Source: Treponema sp.
GTDB taxonomy: Bacteria > Spirochaetota > Spirochaetia > Treponematales > Treponemataceae
Assembly: GCA_017470605.1 (NCBI GenBank)
Contig: JAFUYH010000002.1
Location: 1 to 64,000 of the forward strand
Direction: 5' to 3'
Length of the DNA: 64,000 nucleotides
In this document: positions 54,101-62,891 of the stretch, piece by piece
Numbering within the stretch: position 1 is the stretch's first letter
Layout of the letters: each line of letters starts with the position of its first letter
Translations under genes and position numbers: made by a program
Notes under the pieces: generated by a model
What the model was told of the DNA's origin: nothing
Databases searched by the model: none
What the model saw: only the letters and a program-made list of their open reading frames with translations

Positions 54101-57100
54101 TTTTACATCCTGAAGCATGTTTGAAATTTGATGCCCGGCATAGCTGATAAATTCATCTTTAAAAGAAAGATTTTTGTTTTCATTAAGATAGTCTGCGATA
54201 TGATTGATACAGATTCCTGCATAGCGCTCAAAGGAAACAGCTATGGATTCTTTTTCTTTCTCTACAGAACTTTTTGAAACATCAGAAACATCCTTGTTTA
54301 TAATCCAGCTGCTGTGAACTTTCTTATCACCTTCAAGAATTGGTTTTAAAGTCTTGCAATGCTGTATATAAGCCTCTTTGAGTTTTTCATAATTTTGCTC
54401 AACAATGTCTGCAACAAGTTTTTTCTGTTCTTCTGTAATATTCGGAGCATTGACTTTCTGCCACTGCTGCTCGTATTTTTCAAGAACTTCTGGATAGGAA
54501 CAGGTCATGCGGATGTAGTCAGAAAGTCCTTCCCTTTCAAAAGGAACTTCTTTTCCATTCTCAAGAGTTCTTTTATCATCATGGAAATCATAGCGAAGAC
54601 TATAAGAACCAGGTTCATTGTCTTTTGCATCCGGGAAATTGACGCTAACATCACATTTTAAGAATGTGTTGAATCTGTTATTTAATTCTCTAAGAAGTTC
54701 TTCGCCTTCTTTTAGACCAAGAACGGTTCCGCTTTCCATCATTGCAGGTTTATGACTTGATGTTGTTCCTTCTGTAAAATCAATTTTGATATAAGGAAGT
54801 TTTAAGTCTTTAAATTCTTTTTCACGAATTTCATTTATTCTTTTAAATTCTTCCTCTGTAACGACTTCTGCATCAAGCTGTTCATCTTCTGTAAGCCAGG
54901 AAGCATCATAGCCGGAGGCAAGAAGTCCGAGTTTATAACTGTAATCAATGCCTCTTTCTTCAAGAATAGTCTGAATATATGCTTTACTGTCAATGTCACA
55001 TGTAAAGCGTGGAACGGAACTGTCTTCGATTTGAATCCATTTTACATCATAACCATTTTGAGAAAGGTGTTCTTTCAGTTCTGTAATTCTTTCTTCCGAA
55101 GCAGATGCAAAAAGGGTAAATGTCGGACGTAACTCATTTGTCTCATCTTTTTCAAGAGGCTTTTCCTTCATTAGTTTATGTTCATAAGTTACAGTATCAG
55201 GTTCTACAATTCCCATAGCAAGGTTTAATTCACCTTCTGAAAGTTTTGTATTTCCTTTTTCAAGTTCTGCTTTATAAAGGTTACATAAATCAGAAAGTGT
55301 TTCATTTCCTGATATTTCCACGCCAACAGCTTCAAGCTGTTCCTGCATGTCGTGGATATAATAGTCATTGATGTAAATATCCAGCCGTTCAAATGCTTCT
55401 GAAGCATCCTTAAACACAGCAGCTCCGTTGTCATCTTCCCAACCTACCCAGCTTGAAATATATTCCTGCTTCTGTATGTCATAAATCATAAAAGAGCCGT
55501 CTTCTTTGTAATCAGGACGCATATCCATTACACCAAGAACTTCTTCAAGACTTACAGGTTTTTGTTCATATTTATACGAATTGCGATTTTCAGGAAACAG
55601 TTCTTTTTCCTTTTCAAAAATGAAATCAGGTTTTACAACTTCATAGTTTTTAGAGTTTTCTGCCCTTTCGCTTTCAAAGGCATTATAGAGTTCTTTATAA
55701 GCATCAATGTAAGTACGGCTTCTTTCATCTGCTTCTTTAAGCTGCTTTATGAAGGTATCTCCAAAAATACCAAAATTAGCCTTTCCGTCTTCATCAAGCG
55801 TTACGATTGAAATGCCATCTTCTGCCCATTCGCCGAAGATTTTATCACCAGGTATTTCTAATGCAATTCCGAATCTGTTTTCAGAAACATCTGATTCATT
55901 AAGGTGCTGGAATAACTTTACGGCATCTTTTGCAGAAAGATTTTTTACAGGTTCAAAATCAGAGCCGAACTCTGCATTATCTTTTACAATAAAGCTGTAA
56001 AGAGTTTTTTTGTTCTCAGCAGAAATTGTTTTTTCTTCAGCAACCTGAGATTCTAAAGCTGTGCCAAACTCTTTGTTTATAAGCTCTTCAAAAGGCAGCA
56101 CCTTTTCCTGAATAATATTTTCTTCCTTTGCTCTCTGGATTGTGTATTCTGCATCTATTGCAGCCCTTTCAGTGAGGAAAAGTTTTGAAGGATTTTTTAC
56201 AAGGTCCTTTACCCTTTCAACATACATATTGAAAACAAACTGTTCCCAGGTTGCGGTAGTCTGACCTTCTGTAAAAACAACATTATTTTTATCAAATGAT
56301 TCTCCCAGAGCATCTGCATAAGACATTGTTGTTGCATAAACAAGACAGTCTTTTTTGTCTTTAGGGAAAACAGCAGGATTCTGTTTTTCTAACGCAATGT
56401 CATAGTTTTTCTTGAAAAGAGAATCGATGTCGGCTTTACTGAAATCAGAATCTTTTACAAGAGTTCTTACGACATTTTTATAAAAATCATCGCCTTTACC
56501 AAGAAGCTTTACCTTTATTGGAGTAACATCCTCGTAATTTCTAAGAACTCCTTCATTATCAATAAAAGGACCGTCTACCGACTGCAGAGGCATTACGAGA
56601 ATAGAAGAGCCGTCAGGATGATCAAACTCAATGGCTCGGTTCAAAGGTTTTGAAGGGTCGGCATCTAGTTCCCTTTCATATTTTTCAACCTTATCATAGT
56701 ACCAGGTAGAGCCGTCTTTTGCATCAAACGAAGTTCTTTCATTTTCTTTCATCGAGTCCAGTGAAAGTGCTACAATTTCTTTCACATCATCAGGAAGCTC
56801 ATCGAAGCTGTAATATTTGTGACGATAATTTTCTTTAATATCCGAGCCGGTTTCTTTTGTAATATTATAATACTTAAAAACTTCCTTTCCTTTTTCATCA
56901 AGTTCTGAAACAGTTTTCAGATTGAAGTTATCTTCCTGCAGAACCTTGTTAAAGCCTTTATCACGTGCGAAAGCAAGGGCAGTCTGCAGCTGATCTCCCC
57001 TTACAAGGGTGTTCCCGAAAATTACGGGAATATCATAGTTTTTAGAACTTAATGCAACCGCCATTGTTGCAGAAGAAAGATAATCTGTAATATGAGCAAG

Positions 57101-60100
57101 CCGGTCGCTTCTGTCCACAAGGTCTTCTTTCTTTGGAAATACTTTTTTATAGTTAGGAAACTGTCCATCTATTTCCTTTCCGTTTGAAGGATTGATTATT
57201 TTTCCTTCATATTCAGATGGATAGTTTGTCTTGAGTTTTATAAGGACACGTCCGTTTGTGGCAACAGCAAATCCATTTTCATAATAAACACCGGTCATAA
57301 AATACCGGTTTTCATCTTTACTTACAAAGTCAATGATTGAGGCCTTTTTAACGGCTGAATCTATGGCTTTTTTATTACTGTAAGTCTCTCTTAAAAAATC
57401 AGAGTCCTTTTTCATCTGTTCTGTAACTTCAATGTTTTCATTTTCCATAAGTTTATTCTCCTCGTGTGTAATTTCATTTTTCAATTCGAGCAGGTTATTA
57501 ACCTTATATTTTTCATTTACATATTTTACTTCTGCAAAATTGCCTATGGCATAAACTGCAGGAATGAGACCATTAATAAGTTCTGCCGCTTTGTTAAATG
57601 TAAGTCCTGTTGAGATGCAGTTGTCTATCAGATATATATAATTCCTGCCTTCAGGGAAATTGCTGATGACGGATTTTCCGTAATCATTCAGGAACAGCTC
57701 TACATCCGGTTCCAGATTTTTCTTTTTCTGTTCATAAAGTGTTTCATGAGGCTTGCATTCAAGAATGTTGAAAACCGGTGCATTTATTTTAAGCCCAACG
57801 ATTCTCGCAATGTCGTATGTGTATTCCGCCTTACCGTTATGGTTTGGAGCCGGCACGAGATATGTATGTCTGCTTTTATGAATATGTTCTGCGATATAAG
57901 AAGCTGCTTTTTCAATTGCATTCTTGTATTCTTCAGAATTTCTGTCGGCTTCTTTTATGACATGACAGAGTTCTCTTGTTCCTTTTGAATTGTAATAGCT
58001 TCTTGCTGTAATCTGGGAACCGGGTGCAACAAAAGGTCCTTTATATTCAAGTTCAAGATTTTCGTTGAGGTAATTTATCTTACATTTTCCAAGAGAAATA
58101 TAAGTTCCGTTTTCAAGGCTTTCTTTATCATATATCTGCCATGCTTTTATTGTCTTGTATTCATTAGTTGTTTTATCGTAATCATTGTATTCGTCAAAAA
58201 GAACTATGACAGGCTGGTATTTTTTTGAATTCTCTTTGATGTATTCATCAAGTTCCGAAAAAGATGGCGTTCTGTATTCTGAAAGTTTAAGCTGTGTCCT
58301 GCAGACATATCCCTCAGAATCAAGCCTTTTGATTACATTGTCATATATACTTTTGGTACTGATACTGTAAGCATCGACAACTTTATAAGGTTCTTCCCTG
58401 TTCAAGAACTCTTCTTCTGCTGCTAAAAGGTATTCCCCTTTCACCTTCGTATTTTGTTCTTCGATTCTGTGGAATTCTTCTTTGGCCATCGTATTGATCA
58501 AAGCTGAAATAACCTGAGTTTTGTCTTCTTCATCGATTTTAAGTTTCCAGAAATTTACTTCTCCGCTTTCTTTTCTTAAAACAAACGGAAACTCTCTTTT
58601 AGGTTTATAGCCGCCGTTTAGAAGTACGGAATTAATTACGGTCGTAAAATATTCAAATGTATTCTTATCCATCAATGAAATGGATTCTTTATCAATATTG
58701 CAAACATCTGTTTTTTCATATTCGGAAAGTTCGTTTTTAGAAAAAGGCAGCCTTGCTGCAATTTTAAGCTGAATTTCAAGTGCCGATTTCTTTATTCCTA
58801 TGCGGAGCATTTTTTCATGGTACGCATAGACTTTATTATCCATTGATTTATTTGCACCACGCAGATAATTAAATGTATCCGGCTTAGTTTTCAGAACAGC
58901 ATTTTCTTCATTGATGATTTTTGCATAGCTTTCAGAATATTTCTTCAAGTCCTTAAGGTTCGGTTTTAAAAGTTCAGGAACTGATGAATTGCTTATTCCA
59001 TGACTAATATCATTGATTCCAAAATGTCTTTTGTTTTCTTCCATCAATTCTTCAATAAGCGGAATGAAGTCTTCCTCAAAATTGTCTTTTCGGGCATAGG
59101 CAATTTCTTCTGACAAATCAATTCCCTGTTTCAAAGCATAATACTGTTCCATTGCACGGGCAAAACATTCACAGGTTCTGTGCCAGTATTCTCCGAGATG
59201 GATTTCGTCAGCTTTTCCGATTCTTGTGGCGCTTTTATTTGACTTTTCCCTGAGCTTTATTTCTTCCTTGAATTTTGTGGCAATCTGATTTTCCAGGGAG
59301 CCGTATTTGTCAGAAGCAAAAAAGTTGTGGCTTTCTTTTCCTTTCTGGCTGTCCAGCCAGTGAGCAACTTCATGAGCAAGAGTCACATCAGGAAGATGAT
59401 TAATCCCTGCAACTGAAAGCTGTTTTTCTTCATTAAAAAAGGAAATACCGATTGCATTATGATACGAGAAATAAAGACCTATAGCTTTTCTTGCAAACTG
59501 CATACAGTTATCTGCATAGGAAATTTTAAGACCATATTCACCTGCAAGTTCAGAGAGATTTCCATAGTGGGCATAAACCTTTTTTAAGGTTTCAGACAGT
59601 TTTTCAATTTCAGGTTTTGAAAAATTAGTTCCGTTTTGTTTTTTAATTTTTACTCCAAAATCATTATAGAGATTATTAAATGTTTTAGAGTCACCATAAG
59701 CAGTTTCTACAGCTTTTGAATATGAATCAATATAATCCTGCTTCTGATAGTTCATATCAAGGCGTTTGCCCTTGATGTTCTCCAAAAGAGGCTGCCACTG
59801 TTCGAGGAAAACAACATTATTTTGGATCTGATAAAGTTTACCTGGAGATTTTCCTTTCATTTCAAAAGCTTTATCAGTAATAGATTTATCTACATTTTTA
59901 TATTTGAGAGATGGAACATCACAAAGTAAACAAAGCTTTGATATTTCATTATAGCGGCTTGTAGGCATGGAGTTCATTCCACGAGGAAGTGAAACTTTTT
60001 CTGAACTACCTTCTGTTTTAAGTTCTGCTCTTTTTCTTTTTAAGTAATAATCTACAGTAGCAGCAAGCACATCTGGAGACATTTTATAAATCTGATTTTT

Positions 60101-60406
60101 ATAAATAGATTTACCGTTTGAATCTTTTTCACCTATATAAATTTTGCTTTGAACAAAGTAGTTTCCGTCAGAAAAATCTTTAACACAGATAGGAAGAAAT
60201 TTATCTATAGCAAGACCTTTTGAGTCAAGTTCAGGAATCCAGGAAGGCCGAGGTTTATCCAGGATGTCTTTCTTATTGCAAAGAAAAACTTTATCATTTT
60301 CTACTTCGGTATAATCGAGTACAGTTATTCCGTTGACCCTGATTTCTTTCGGAGTAAATGAATATTCTTTTAATTCTATATCTTCTGCTTCAAGTTCTTT
60401 TGCCAT
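51191..60406 (-). CDS. Giant polyvalent protein: metallopeptidase, PRTase, clamp-like domains (3071 aa)
   Basis: The start is the ATG at 60406; the frame is open to 60436 but overlaps the gene before. Residues about 230-400 hold an ArdC-like metallopeptidase domain (LAHEVAHWLDSQ near 343, then EYWHRTCECFARAM). Residues about 820-960 look like a phosphoribosyltransferase (YLVPAPNHNGKAEYTYDIAR, YLIDNCISTGLTFNKAAEL). At residue 987 an ATG with a full leader lies in frame. Just after it comes a segment like the beta sliding clamp (RYFMTGVYYENGFAVATNGR, IDGQFPNYKKVFP). Many large polyvalent protein segments follow, including LKAHGWKYAASTKQWYPVG. The end has the shared helical module and PPRGEQ. 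No helicase or methylase motif was found. Confidence 0.75.
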   Translation of the reverse strand: MAKELEAEDIELKEYSFTPKEIRVNGITVLDYTEVENDKVFLCNKKDILDKPRPSWIPELDSKGLAIDKFLPICVKDFSDGNYFVQSKIYIGEKDSNGKSIYKNQIYKMSPDVLAATVDYYLKRKRAELKTEGSSEKVSLPRGMNSMPTSRYNEISKLCLLCDVPSLKYKNVDKSITDKAFEMKGKSPGKLYQIQNNVVFLEQWQPLLENIKGKRLDMNYQKQDYIDSYSKAVETAYGDSKTFNNLYNDFGVKIKKQNGTNFSKPEIEKLSETLKKVYAHYGNLSELAGEYGLKISYADNCMQFARKAIGLYFSYHNAIGISFFNEEKQLSVAGINHLPDVTLAHEVAHWLDSQKGKESHNFFASDKYGSLENQIATKFKEEIKLREKSNKSATRIGKADEIHLGEYWHRTCECFARAMEQYYALKQGIDLSEEIAYARKDNFEEDFIPLIEELMEENKRHFGINDISHGISNSSVPELLKPNLKDLKKYSESYAKIINEENAVLKTKPDTFNYLRGANKSMDNKVYAYHEKMLRIGIKKSALEIQLKIAARLPFSKNELSEYEKTDVCNIDKESISLMDKNTFEYFTTVINSVLLNGGYKPKREFPFVLRKESGEVNFWKLKIDEEDKTQVISALINTMAKEEFHRIEEQNTKVKGEYLLAAEEEFLNREEPYKVVDAYSISTKSIYDNVIKRLDSEGYVCRTQLKLSEYRTPSFSELDEYIKENSKKYQPVIVLFDEYNDYDKTTNEYKTIKAWQIYDKESLENGTYISLGKCKINYLNENLELEYKGPFVAPGSQITARSYYNSKGTRELCHVIKEADRNSEEYKNAIEKAASYIAEHIHKSRHTYLVPAPNHNGKAEYTYDIARIVGLKINAPVFNILECKPHETLYEQKKKNLEPDVELFLNDYGKSVISNFPEGRNYIYLIDNCISTGLTFNKAAELINGLIPAVYAIGNFAEVKYVNEKYKVNNLLELKNEITHEENKLMENENIEVTEQMKKDSDFLRETYSNKKAIDSAVKKASIIDFVSKDENRYFMTGVYYENGFAVATNGRVLIKLKTNYPSEYEGKIINPSNGKEIDGQFPNYKKVFPKKEDLVDRSDRLAHITDYLSSATMAVALSSKNYDIPVIFGNTLVRGDQLQTALAFARDKGFNKVLQEDNFNLKTVSELDEKGKEVFKYYNITKETGSDIKENYRHKYYSFDELPDDVKEIVALSLDSMKENERTSFDAKDGSTWYYDKVEKYERELDADPSKPLNRAIEFDHPDGSSILVMPLQSVDGPFIDNEGVLRNYEDVTPIKVKLLGKGDDFYKNVVRTLVKDSDFSKADIDSLFKKNYDIALEKQNPAVFPKDKKDCLVYATTMSYADALGESFDKNNVVFTEGQTTATWEQFVFNMYVERVKDLVKNPSKLFLTERAAIDAEYTIQRAKEENIIQEKVLPFEELINKEFGTALESQVAEEKTISAENKKTLYSFIVKDNAEFGSDFEPVKNLSAKDAVKLFQHLNESDVSENRFGIALEIPGDKIFGEWAEDGISIVTLDEDGKANFGIFGDTFIKQLKEADERSRTYIDAYKELYNAFESERAENSKNYEVVKPDFIFEKEKELFPENRNSYKYEQKPVSLEEVLGVMDMRPDYKEDGSFMIYDIQKQEYISSWVGWEDDNGAAVFKDASEAFERLDIYINDYYIHDMQEQLEAVGVEISGNETLSDLCNLYKAELEKGNTKLSEGELNLAMGIVEPDTVTYEHKLMKEKPLEKDETNELRPTFTLFASASEERITELKEHLSQNGYDVKWIQIEDSSVPRFTCDIDSKAYIQTILEERGIDYSYKLGLLASGYDASWLTEDEQLDAEVVTEEEFKRINEIREKEFKDLKLPYIKIDFTEGTTSSHKPAMMESGTVLGLKEGEELLRELNNRFNTFLKCDVSVNFPDAKDNEPGSYSLRYDFHDDKRTLENGKEVPFEREGLSDYIRMTCSYPEVLEKYEQQWQKVNAPNITEEQKKLVADIVEQNYEKLKEAYIQHCKTLKPILEGDKKVHSSWIINKDVSDVSKSSVEKEKESIAVSFERYAGICINHIADYLNENKNLSFKDEFISYAGHQISNMLQDVKYGESRNAKYGEHGYDFDFSLWRSSLEKVMDASEYNSYFTERLMAEEKRYKEIKNTAKDMGMNSEKNFDFTSLADRICQNGFEASASGFDYNFDFSEIAEMAGKDESWVKENLHEICEALTGHNDELLLDFNENEALSEDGTIHLNFCSVGEDYNELFKKGDDGRWIRKTDDELRQEHLIDDEIDKGIESIQANGGMSEAALEAEYEAQLREQEMELDDEPEEALPVWPINGEAFFESEIEESLKADVEELFRQYDSGETEKNLTLVGVKMYRDPAKDGKISLLVEFDSKNPENRWREDSLFNALNEEGIEFNGMKVDFNPITKEKSGTIEQYLKQLEGFGNEEEVIKENARKLEEKEIENKLNDISNRLSEIDSDEQRILPFSIFENKEKGRINIKFDTAKINRDILKELKAHGWKYAASTKQWYPVGNAVKTASDFANRLQEKYSEIRNPNMEKPMDLGPEKSPYDGIRFFDRNYNESEDFAKFFNSNIHLFKKGKESAITEEDAATILKAIGYEKDGIVEQRKLRVGLDNKDKIVILTSENGNVKTEKIELPDILEFAKNKAEERVIESKQMLQNYLGKEPVVKKDLQDIFISLYETCVTQSEEIDSKMKLLYDSFIGKKHEQVKEAVLYQRNSYRGWEISTDKDFKESVYCRPFEQTDRSGYILMAGKEGKDGFWQEKFVREMLKSNNWSERDALIETLTMLASDKETCTSLGIKEPQSLNGFFSSLDKIIHVENDTDIKNELMESLLGPSEAHNVSKESTKELSVGDKLGEDTVSDLFWISDGVCQATLSREVNGVGSAQNYFVIDNSIINQLNEELKELVVSFDSKSVIKNKSYEPYILKELIEKGLMPPRDDEFIQQLDEYISVHPLKYEKLKPVDYLNFERKLQEIAEVDKAFNKTPFELGQQLIALVDESDRERLNIWLRKQGCDSREHMAEVFDSWLNNKEQKKDITQKKNNGYPPRGEQ
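57446..57470 (-). promoter_or_regulatory. In-frame ribosome-binding leader inside the giant gene
   Basis: GAGGAGAATAAACTTATGG lies in frame inside the 3071-residue ORF with ATG at 57448. The sequence is the element's standard gene leader. Translation from it would give a 2085-residue protein that begins with the clamp-like domain. The upstream part is translated as THEENKLM. Confidence 0.6.
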
Positions 60407-60410
60407 AAAA

Positions 60411-61193
60411 CTACCGTCCGTGTCCAAAGTCATCATCGTTTGATTTTTTGTTTTCTTGCTTCTTTGAAAACTCTGGATAAGCAGCTTCTTTTATTGCTTT
60501 TACAAGTGTTGCTCTGCTTTTTACACCACGCTTGGAAAACTCGTTATTGATAATTCCTATTGCTCCAGTTACATCAGCTTGTTTAGCAAGAGCATGTTTT
60601 GAAGCTTCTAATACAGCTTTTCTGTCATTTAATTTTTCTTTTGGAAGAAAAGTACGAACTGCTGAAATATAGTCATTCCAAATTATTTTTTTATAATCTA
60701 AAAGAACTTTAGTTTTATCAGCCGGTTGTTCGAGCCTTTTTTTCTCCGCAAGCTTTGTATAATATTTTTTTACATCGTCCAAATCATTTTTAGTAGGATT
60801 ATGGTCAGAGTACTGCCAGGGTGTAAGGCTTCCGTCTTCAAGAGCAACCCTGAACTTATATGACTTCACTTCCTGTATTTCAGCCTTGATAGAATTATCA
60901 ATATCTCTTTTTTCTTCAAATAATATTTCTTTACCAAGTCTTAAAGCTTCGTCATATTCGATTTTAGCACCACGACTATCCTTCCAGTCATCAAGAAGAT
61001 AAATGCTATCGCAGTTTGCAAGGGCTTTAAGGTCTAGTTCCATAAACTGTTCCCAGGTAAACATATCAGGATGCTGTGCAGGATTAAAAACAAGATGCCC
61101 CTGGTCTGTCAATTCTTTTGCTTTTTGAGCAAATTTCTCTTTAAAGTTTGGGTCGCCTGAGATTTTTCCTGAAAGATATATTTTTTTTGCCAT
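60411..61193 (-). CDS. DUF4406-like nucleoside deoxyribosyltransferase-type protein with tail module
   Basis: The first 95 residues (KIYLSGKISGDPNFKEKFAQ, HLVFNPAQHPDMFTWEQFME, CDSIYLLDDWKDSRGAKIEY) match the DUF4406 pattern, related to nucleoside 2-deoxyribosyltransferases. Mobile elements carry such proteins often; substrates are usually unknown. A linker and a C-terminal helical region (VTGAIGIINNEFSKRGVKSRA) related to the cluster module follow. The tail is DFGHGR. A standard leader (GGAGAATAAACTATG) precedes it. It ends 4 bp before the giant gene's ATG. Confidence 0.75.
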   Translation of the reverse strand: MAKKIYLSGKISGDPNFKEKFAQKAKELTDQGHLVFNPAQHPDMFTWEQFMELDLKALANCDSIYLLDDWKDSRGAKIEYDEALRLGKEILFEEKRDIDNSIKAEIQEVKSYKFRVALEDGSLTPWQYSDHNPTKNDLDDVKKYYTKLAEKKRLEQPADKTKVLLDYKKIIWNDYISAVRTFLPKEKLNDRKAVLEASKHALAKQADVTGAIGIINNEFSKRGVKSRATLVKAIKEAAYPEFSKKQENKKSNDDDFGHGR

Positions 61194-61217
61194 AGTTTAT
61201 TCTCCAAAAAACTATTC

Positions 61218-61233
61218 AGCGCCAGATGGCGCT
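61218..61233 (-). promoter_or_regulatory. Short intergenic hairpin
   Basis: AGCGCC-AGAT-GGCGCT is a perfect GC-rich 6-bp hairpin between the end of the 198-residue gene and the leader of the next. It is followed on the minus strand by a short T-rich stretch (GTTTTTTGG), so it is a weak terminator or processing site. Confidence 0.45.
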
Positions 61234-61239
61234 AATTGC

Positions 61240-61836
61240 TTATAAAATGAGCTTTGAATCGACAAGTGAATCTTTTCGTAATTCGATCGGAATAATGTCT
61301 TTCTTTGCATTAAACATAAGAAAACGTTCTCCAGTGTTGTCATTGAACAAAGCTCCCTTTATTCCAAAGTTGTACAAAAGAGCTGATGATTTAGCCTTGT
61401 TCTTGTTATTGCATTTGCTTACTACAAAATTAAAGAGTTCCTGACCGCTCTGGAATTTCAGCAAAGACTCATACTTTTCTTTTACAAATTCATCGTAGAT
61501 GCGGTTTGTTTCTTCCCTGACATCCTTGCCTTCAAGATTTTTTCCAATTTCATTAAGAGTATTTCTTGCCTCATGAATGAATAAAGACATAAGAAAATCT
61601 TTGCTCATAAGGATGTTTAAGATGTCATCACTCTGCTCTGTAACAGGTTTTGCGATGTCAAGGAAGAAAGGTTTTCCAGGAATGTTTATCATCATCCAGT
61701 TATTGAATGATGCGACATTCTTTTTTCTTGTAGATTCATATTTGGCAATTTCTTCGCTTAAGGTTACCGGAACACCGACACCAAAATCTTTTTCCTGTTT
61801 GACAATATAATTCTGTAGTGAAATAAATGCGTTCAT
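61240..61836 (-). CDS. Hypothetical protein, 198 aa
   Basis: Unrecognised soluble protein (MNAFISLQNYIVKQEKDFGV, KPFFLDIAKPVTEQSDDILN). It is the only member of the minus-strand module whose C-terminus (VDSKLIL) lacks Arg/Gly. It starts in a TAATG overlap with the stop of the gene before, whose last codons (AGA GGT) form its ribosome-binding site. Confidence 0.6.
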   Translation of the reverse strand: MNAFISLQNYIVKQEKDFGVGVPVTLSEEIAKYESTRKKNVASFNNWMMINIPGKPFFLDIAKPVTEQSDDILNILMSKDFLMSLFIHEARNTLNEIGKNLEGKDVREETNRIYDEFVKEKYESLLKFQSGQELFNFVVSKCNNKNKAKSSALLYNFGIKGALFNDNTGERFLMFNAKKDIIPIELRKDSLVDSKLIL

Positions 61837-62810
61837 TAGAAACCTCTCTGATGTGTGATATGACGAGGCTTGATTTCAACCTCACGTTCCCGGAGCTTTT
61901 CAACCTTTTTATCCTGTTCAAGTTCTGGACTACGCTTTGGTTCAAATTCAGAGGCTTTTGGAGAAGTAACAGAGAGACGTTTTTCCAAGTCTTCCTGCCT
62001 AAAGATCCGGTTCTGTTCAAAATCAAAATGCGTCATACGTTCGGAATAAAGGAAGGAATCAGATAAAGTTAAAGCCAGGCGAGGAGACGGAGTGTTTGCA
62101 GTTTTTTCAAGGGCCTGGATTACTTCCTTCTTTTCTTCTTCTGTCAGCGGCTTTTTAAGCTCAAGACCTGTCTCCTGCTTGATGTAGTAATTATTTAAGG
62201 CAGAAAAAATTGTTTTCTGATAATTGTCATAGTTGGAAGTAGCGTTCTCAAAGGCTGCTTTTACATCATTAAGAATGCCTGGATTTTTAAAATTATTTGA
62301 AATGTTTTTTCGTTTCTGTTCACGAAGAGAGGCTTCAACATTTCCTGCATCATATTCAGAAATGTTTTTAATCATGTTCTGAGCTATGGTCTTTTTCTTC
62401 TTGTCTTCATCGCTTCTTGAAAAAGCCAGTGCCTTATTCAGTGATTCTTCCGTAAACTGGTCAATAAGATAAACGCTCTGTGAATCAAGATTTCCACGGA
62501 CATTACCTGTAATCATAATCGGCTCTGTTCCTTCTTTTTTCTCAAGGCCGATTAGAGCTGCATCAGCTCCGTAAATCCATTTAAGGGATTCTGCTCCCAT
62601 GCTTGAGGCTTTAAGTTCAAGATAGACTTTATTGATGTCGCCCATGTGACGGCCGTTTACAATGTTTACATCCTGCGGAAGCGGTTTATCCTGAACATAA
62701 GGAACACGACCGTTTTTAATGCAGTCCAGCATAAGTATATTAATTTCGTTATGAATACTGTCTGTAAGTGCTTCTACAGGATAAGTTTTAATTTCAGTTC
62801 TTAATGCCAT
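61836..62810 (-). CDS. Hypothetical protein, 324 aa
   Basis: Unrecognised. The first half (LPQDVNIVNGRHMGDINKVY, SMGAESLKWIYGADAALIGL, GNVRGNLDSQSVYLIDQFTE) looks like a single alpha/beta domain. The rest is helical and charged, and ends VEIKPRHITHQRGF. An AAGGAACT site precedes the start. It follows a strong hairpin terminator that separates it from the ArdC-like gene. Confidence 0.6.
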   Translation of the reverse strand: MALRTEIKTYPVEALTDSIHNEINILMLDCIKNGRVPYVQDKPLPQDVNIVNGRHMGDINKVYLELKASSMGAESLKWIYGADAALIGLEKKEGTEPIMITGNVRGNLDSQSVYLIDQFTEESLNKALAFSRSDEDKKKKTIAQNMIKNISEYDAGNVEASLREQKRKNISNNFKNPGILNDVKAAFENATSNYDNYQKTIFSALNNYYIKQETGLELKKPLTEEEKKEVIQALEKTANTPSPRLALTLSDSFLYSERMTHFDFEQNRIFRQEDLEKRLSVTSPKASEFEPKRSPELEQDKKVEKLREREVEIKPRHITHQRGF

Positions 62811-62821
62811 AATAGTTCCTT

Positions 62822-62879
62822 AAAAAATACATCCTGAGAGCATAATATAAACATATAGGTTTATTTACACTCTCAGGAT
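62822..62879 (-). terminator. Hairpin terminator/attenuator with AGTGTAAATA in its loop
   Basis: ATCCTGAGAG (62831-62840) pairs perfectly with CTCTCAGGAT (62870-62879), and the minus strand continues with GTATTTTTT. The loop carries the AGTGTAAATAA motif and an inner 6-bp stem. It lies between the first and second genes of the module and could terminate part of the transcripts while a new promoter sits in the loop. Confidence 0.65.
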
Positions 62880-62891
62880 AAAAAGAGATTT

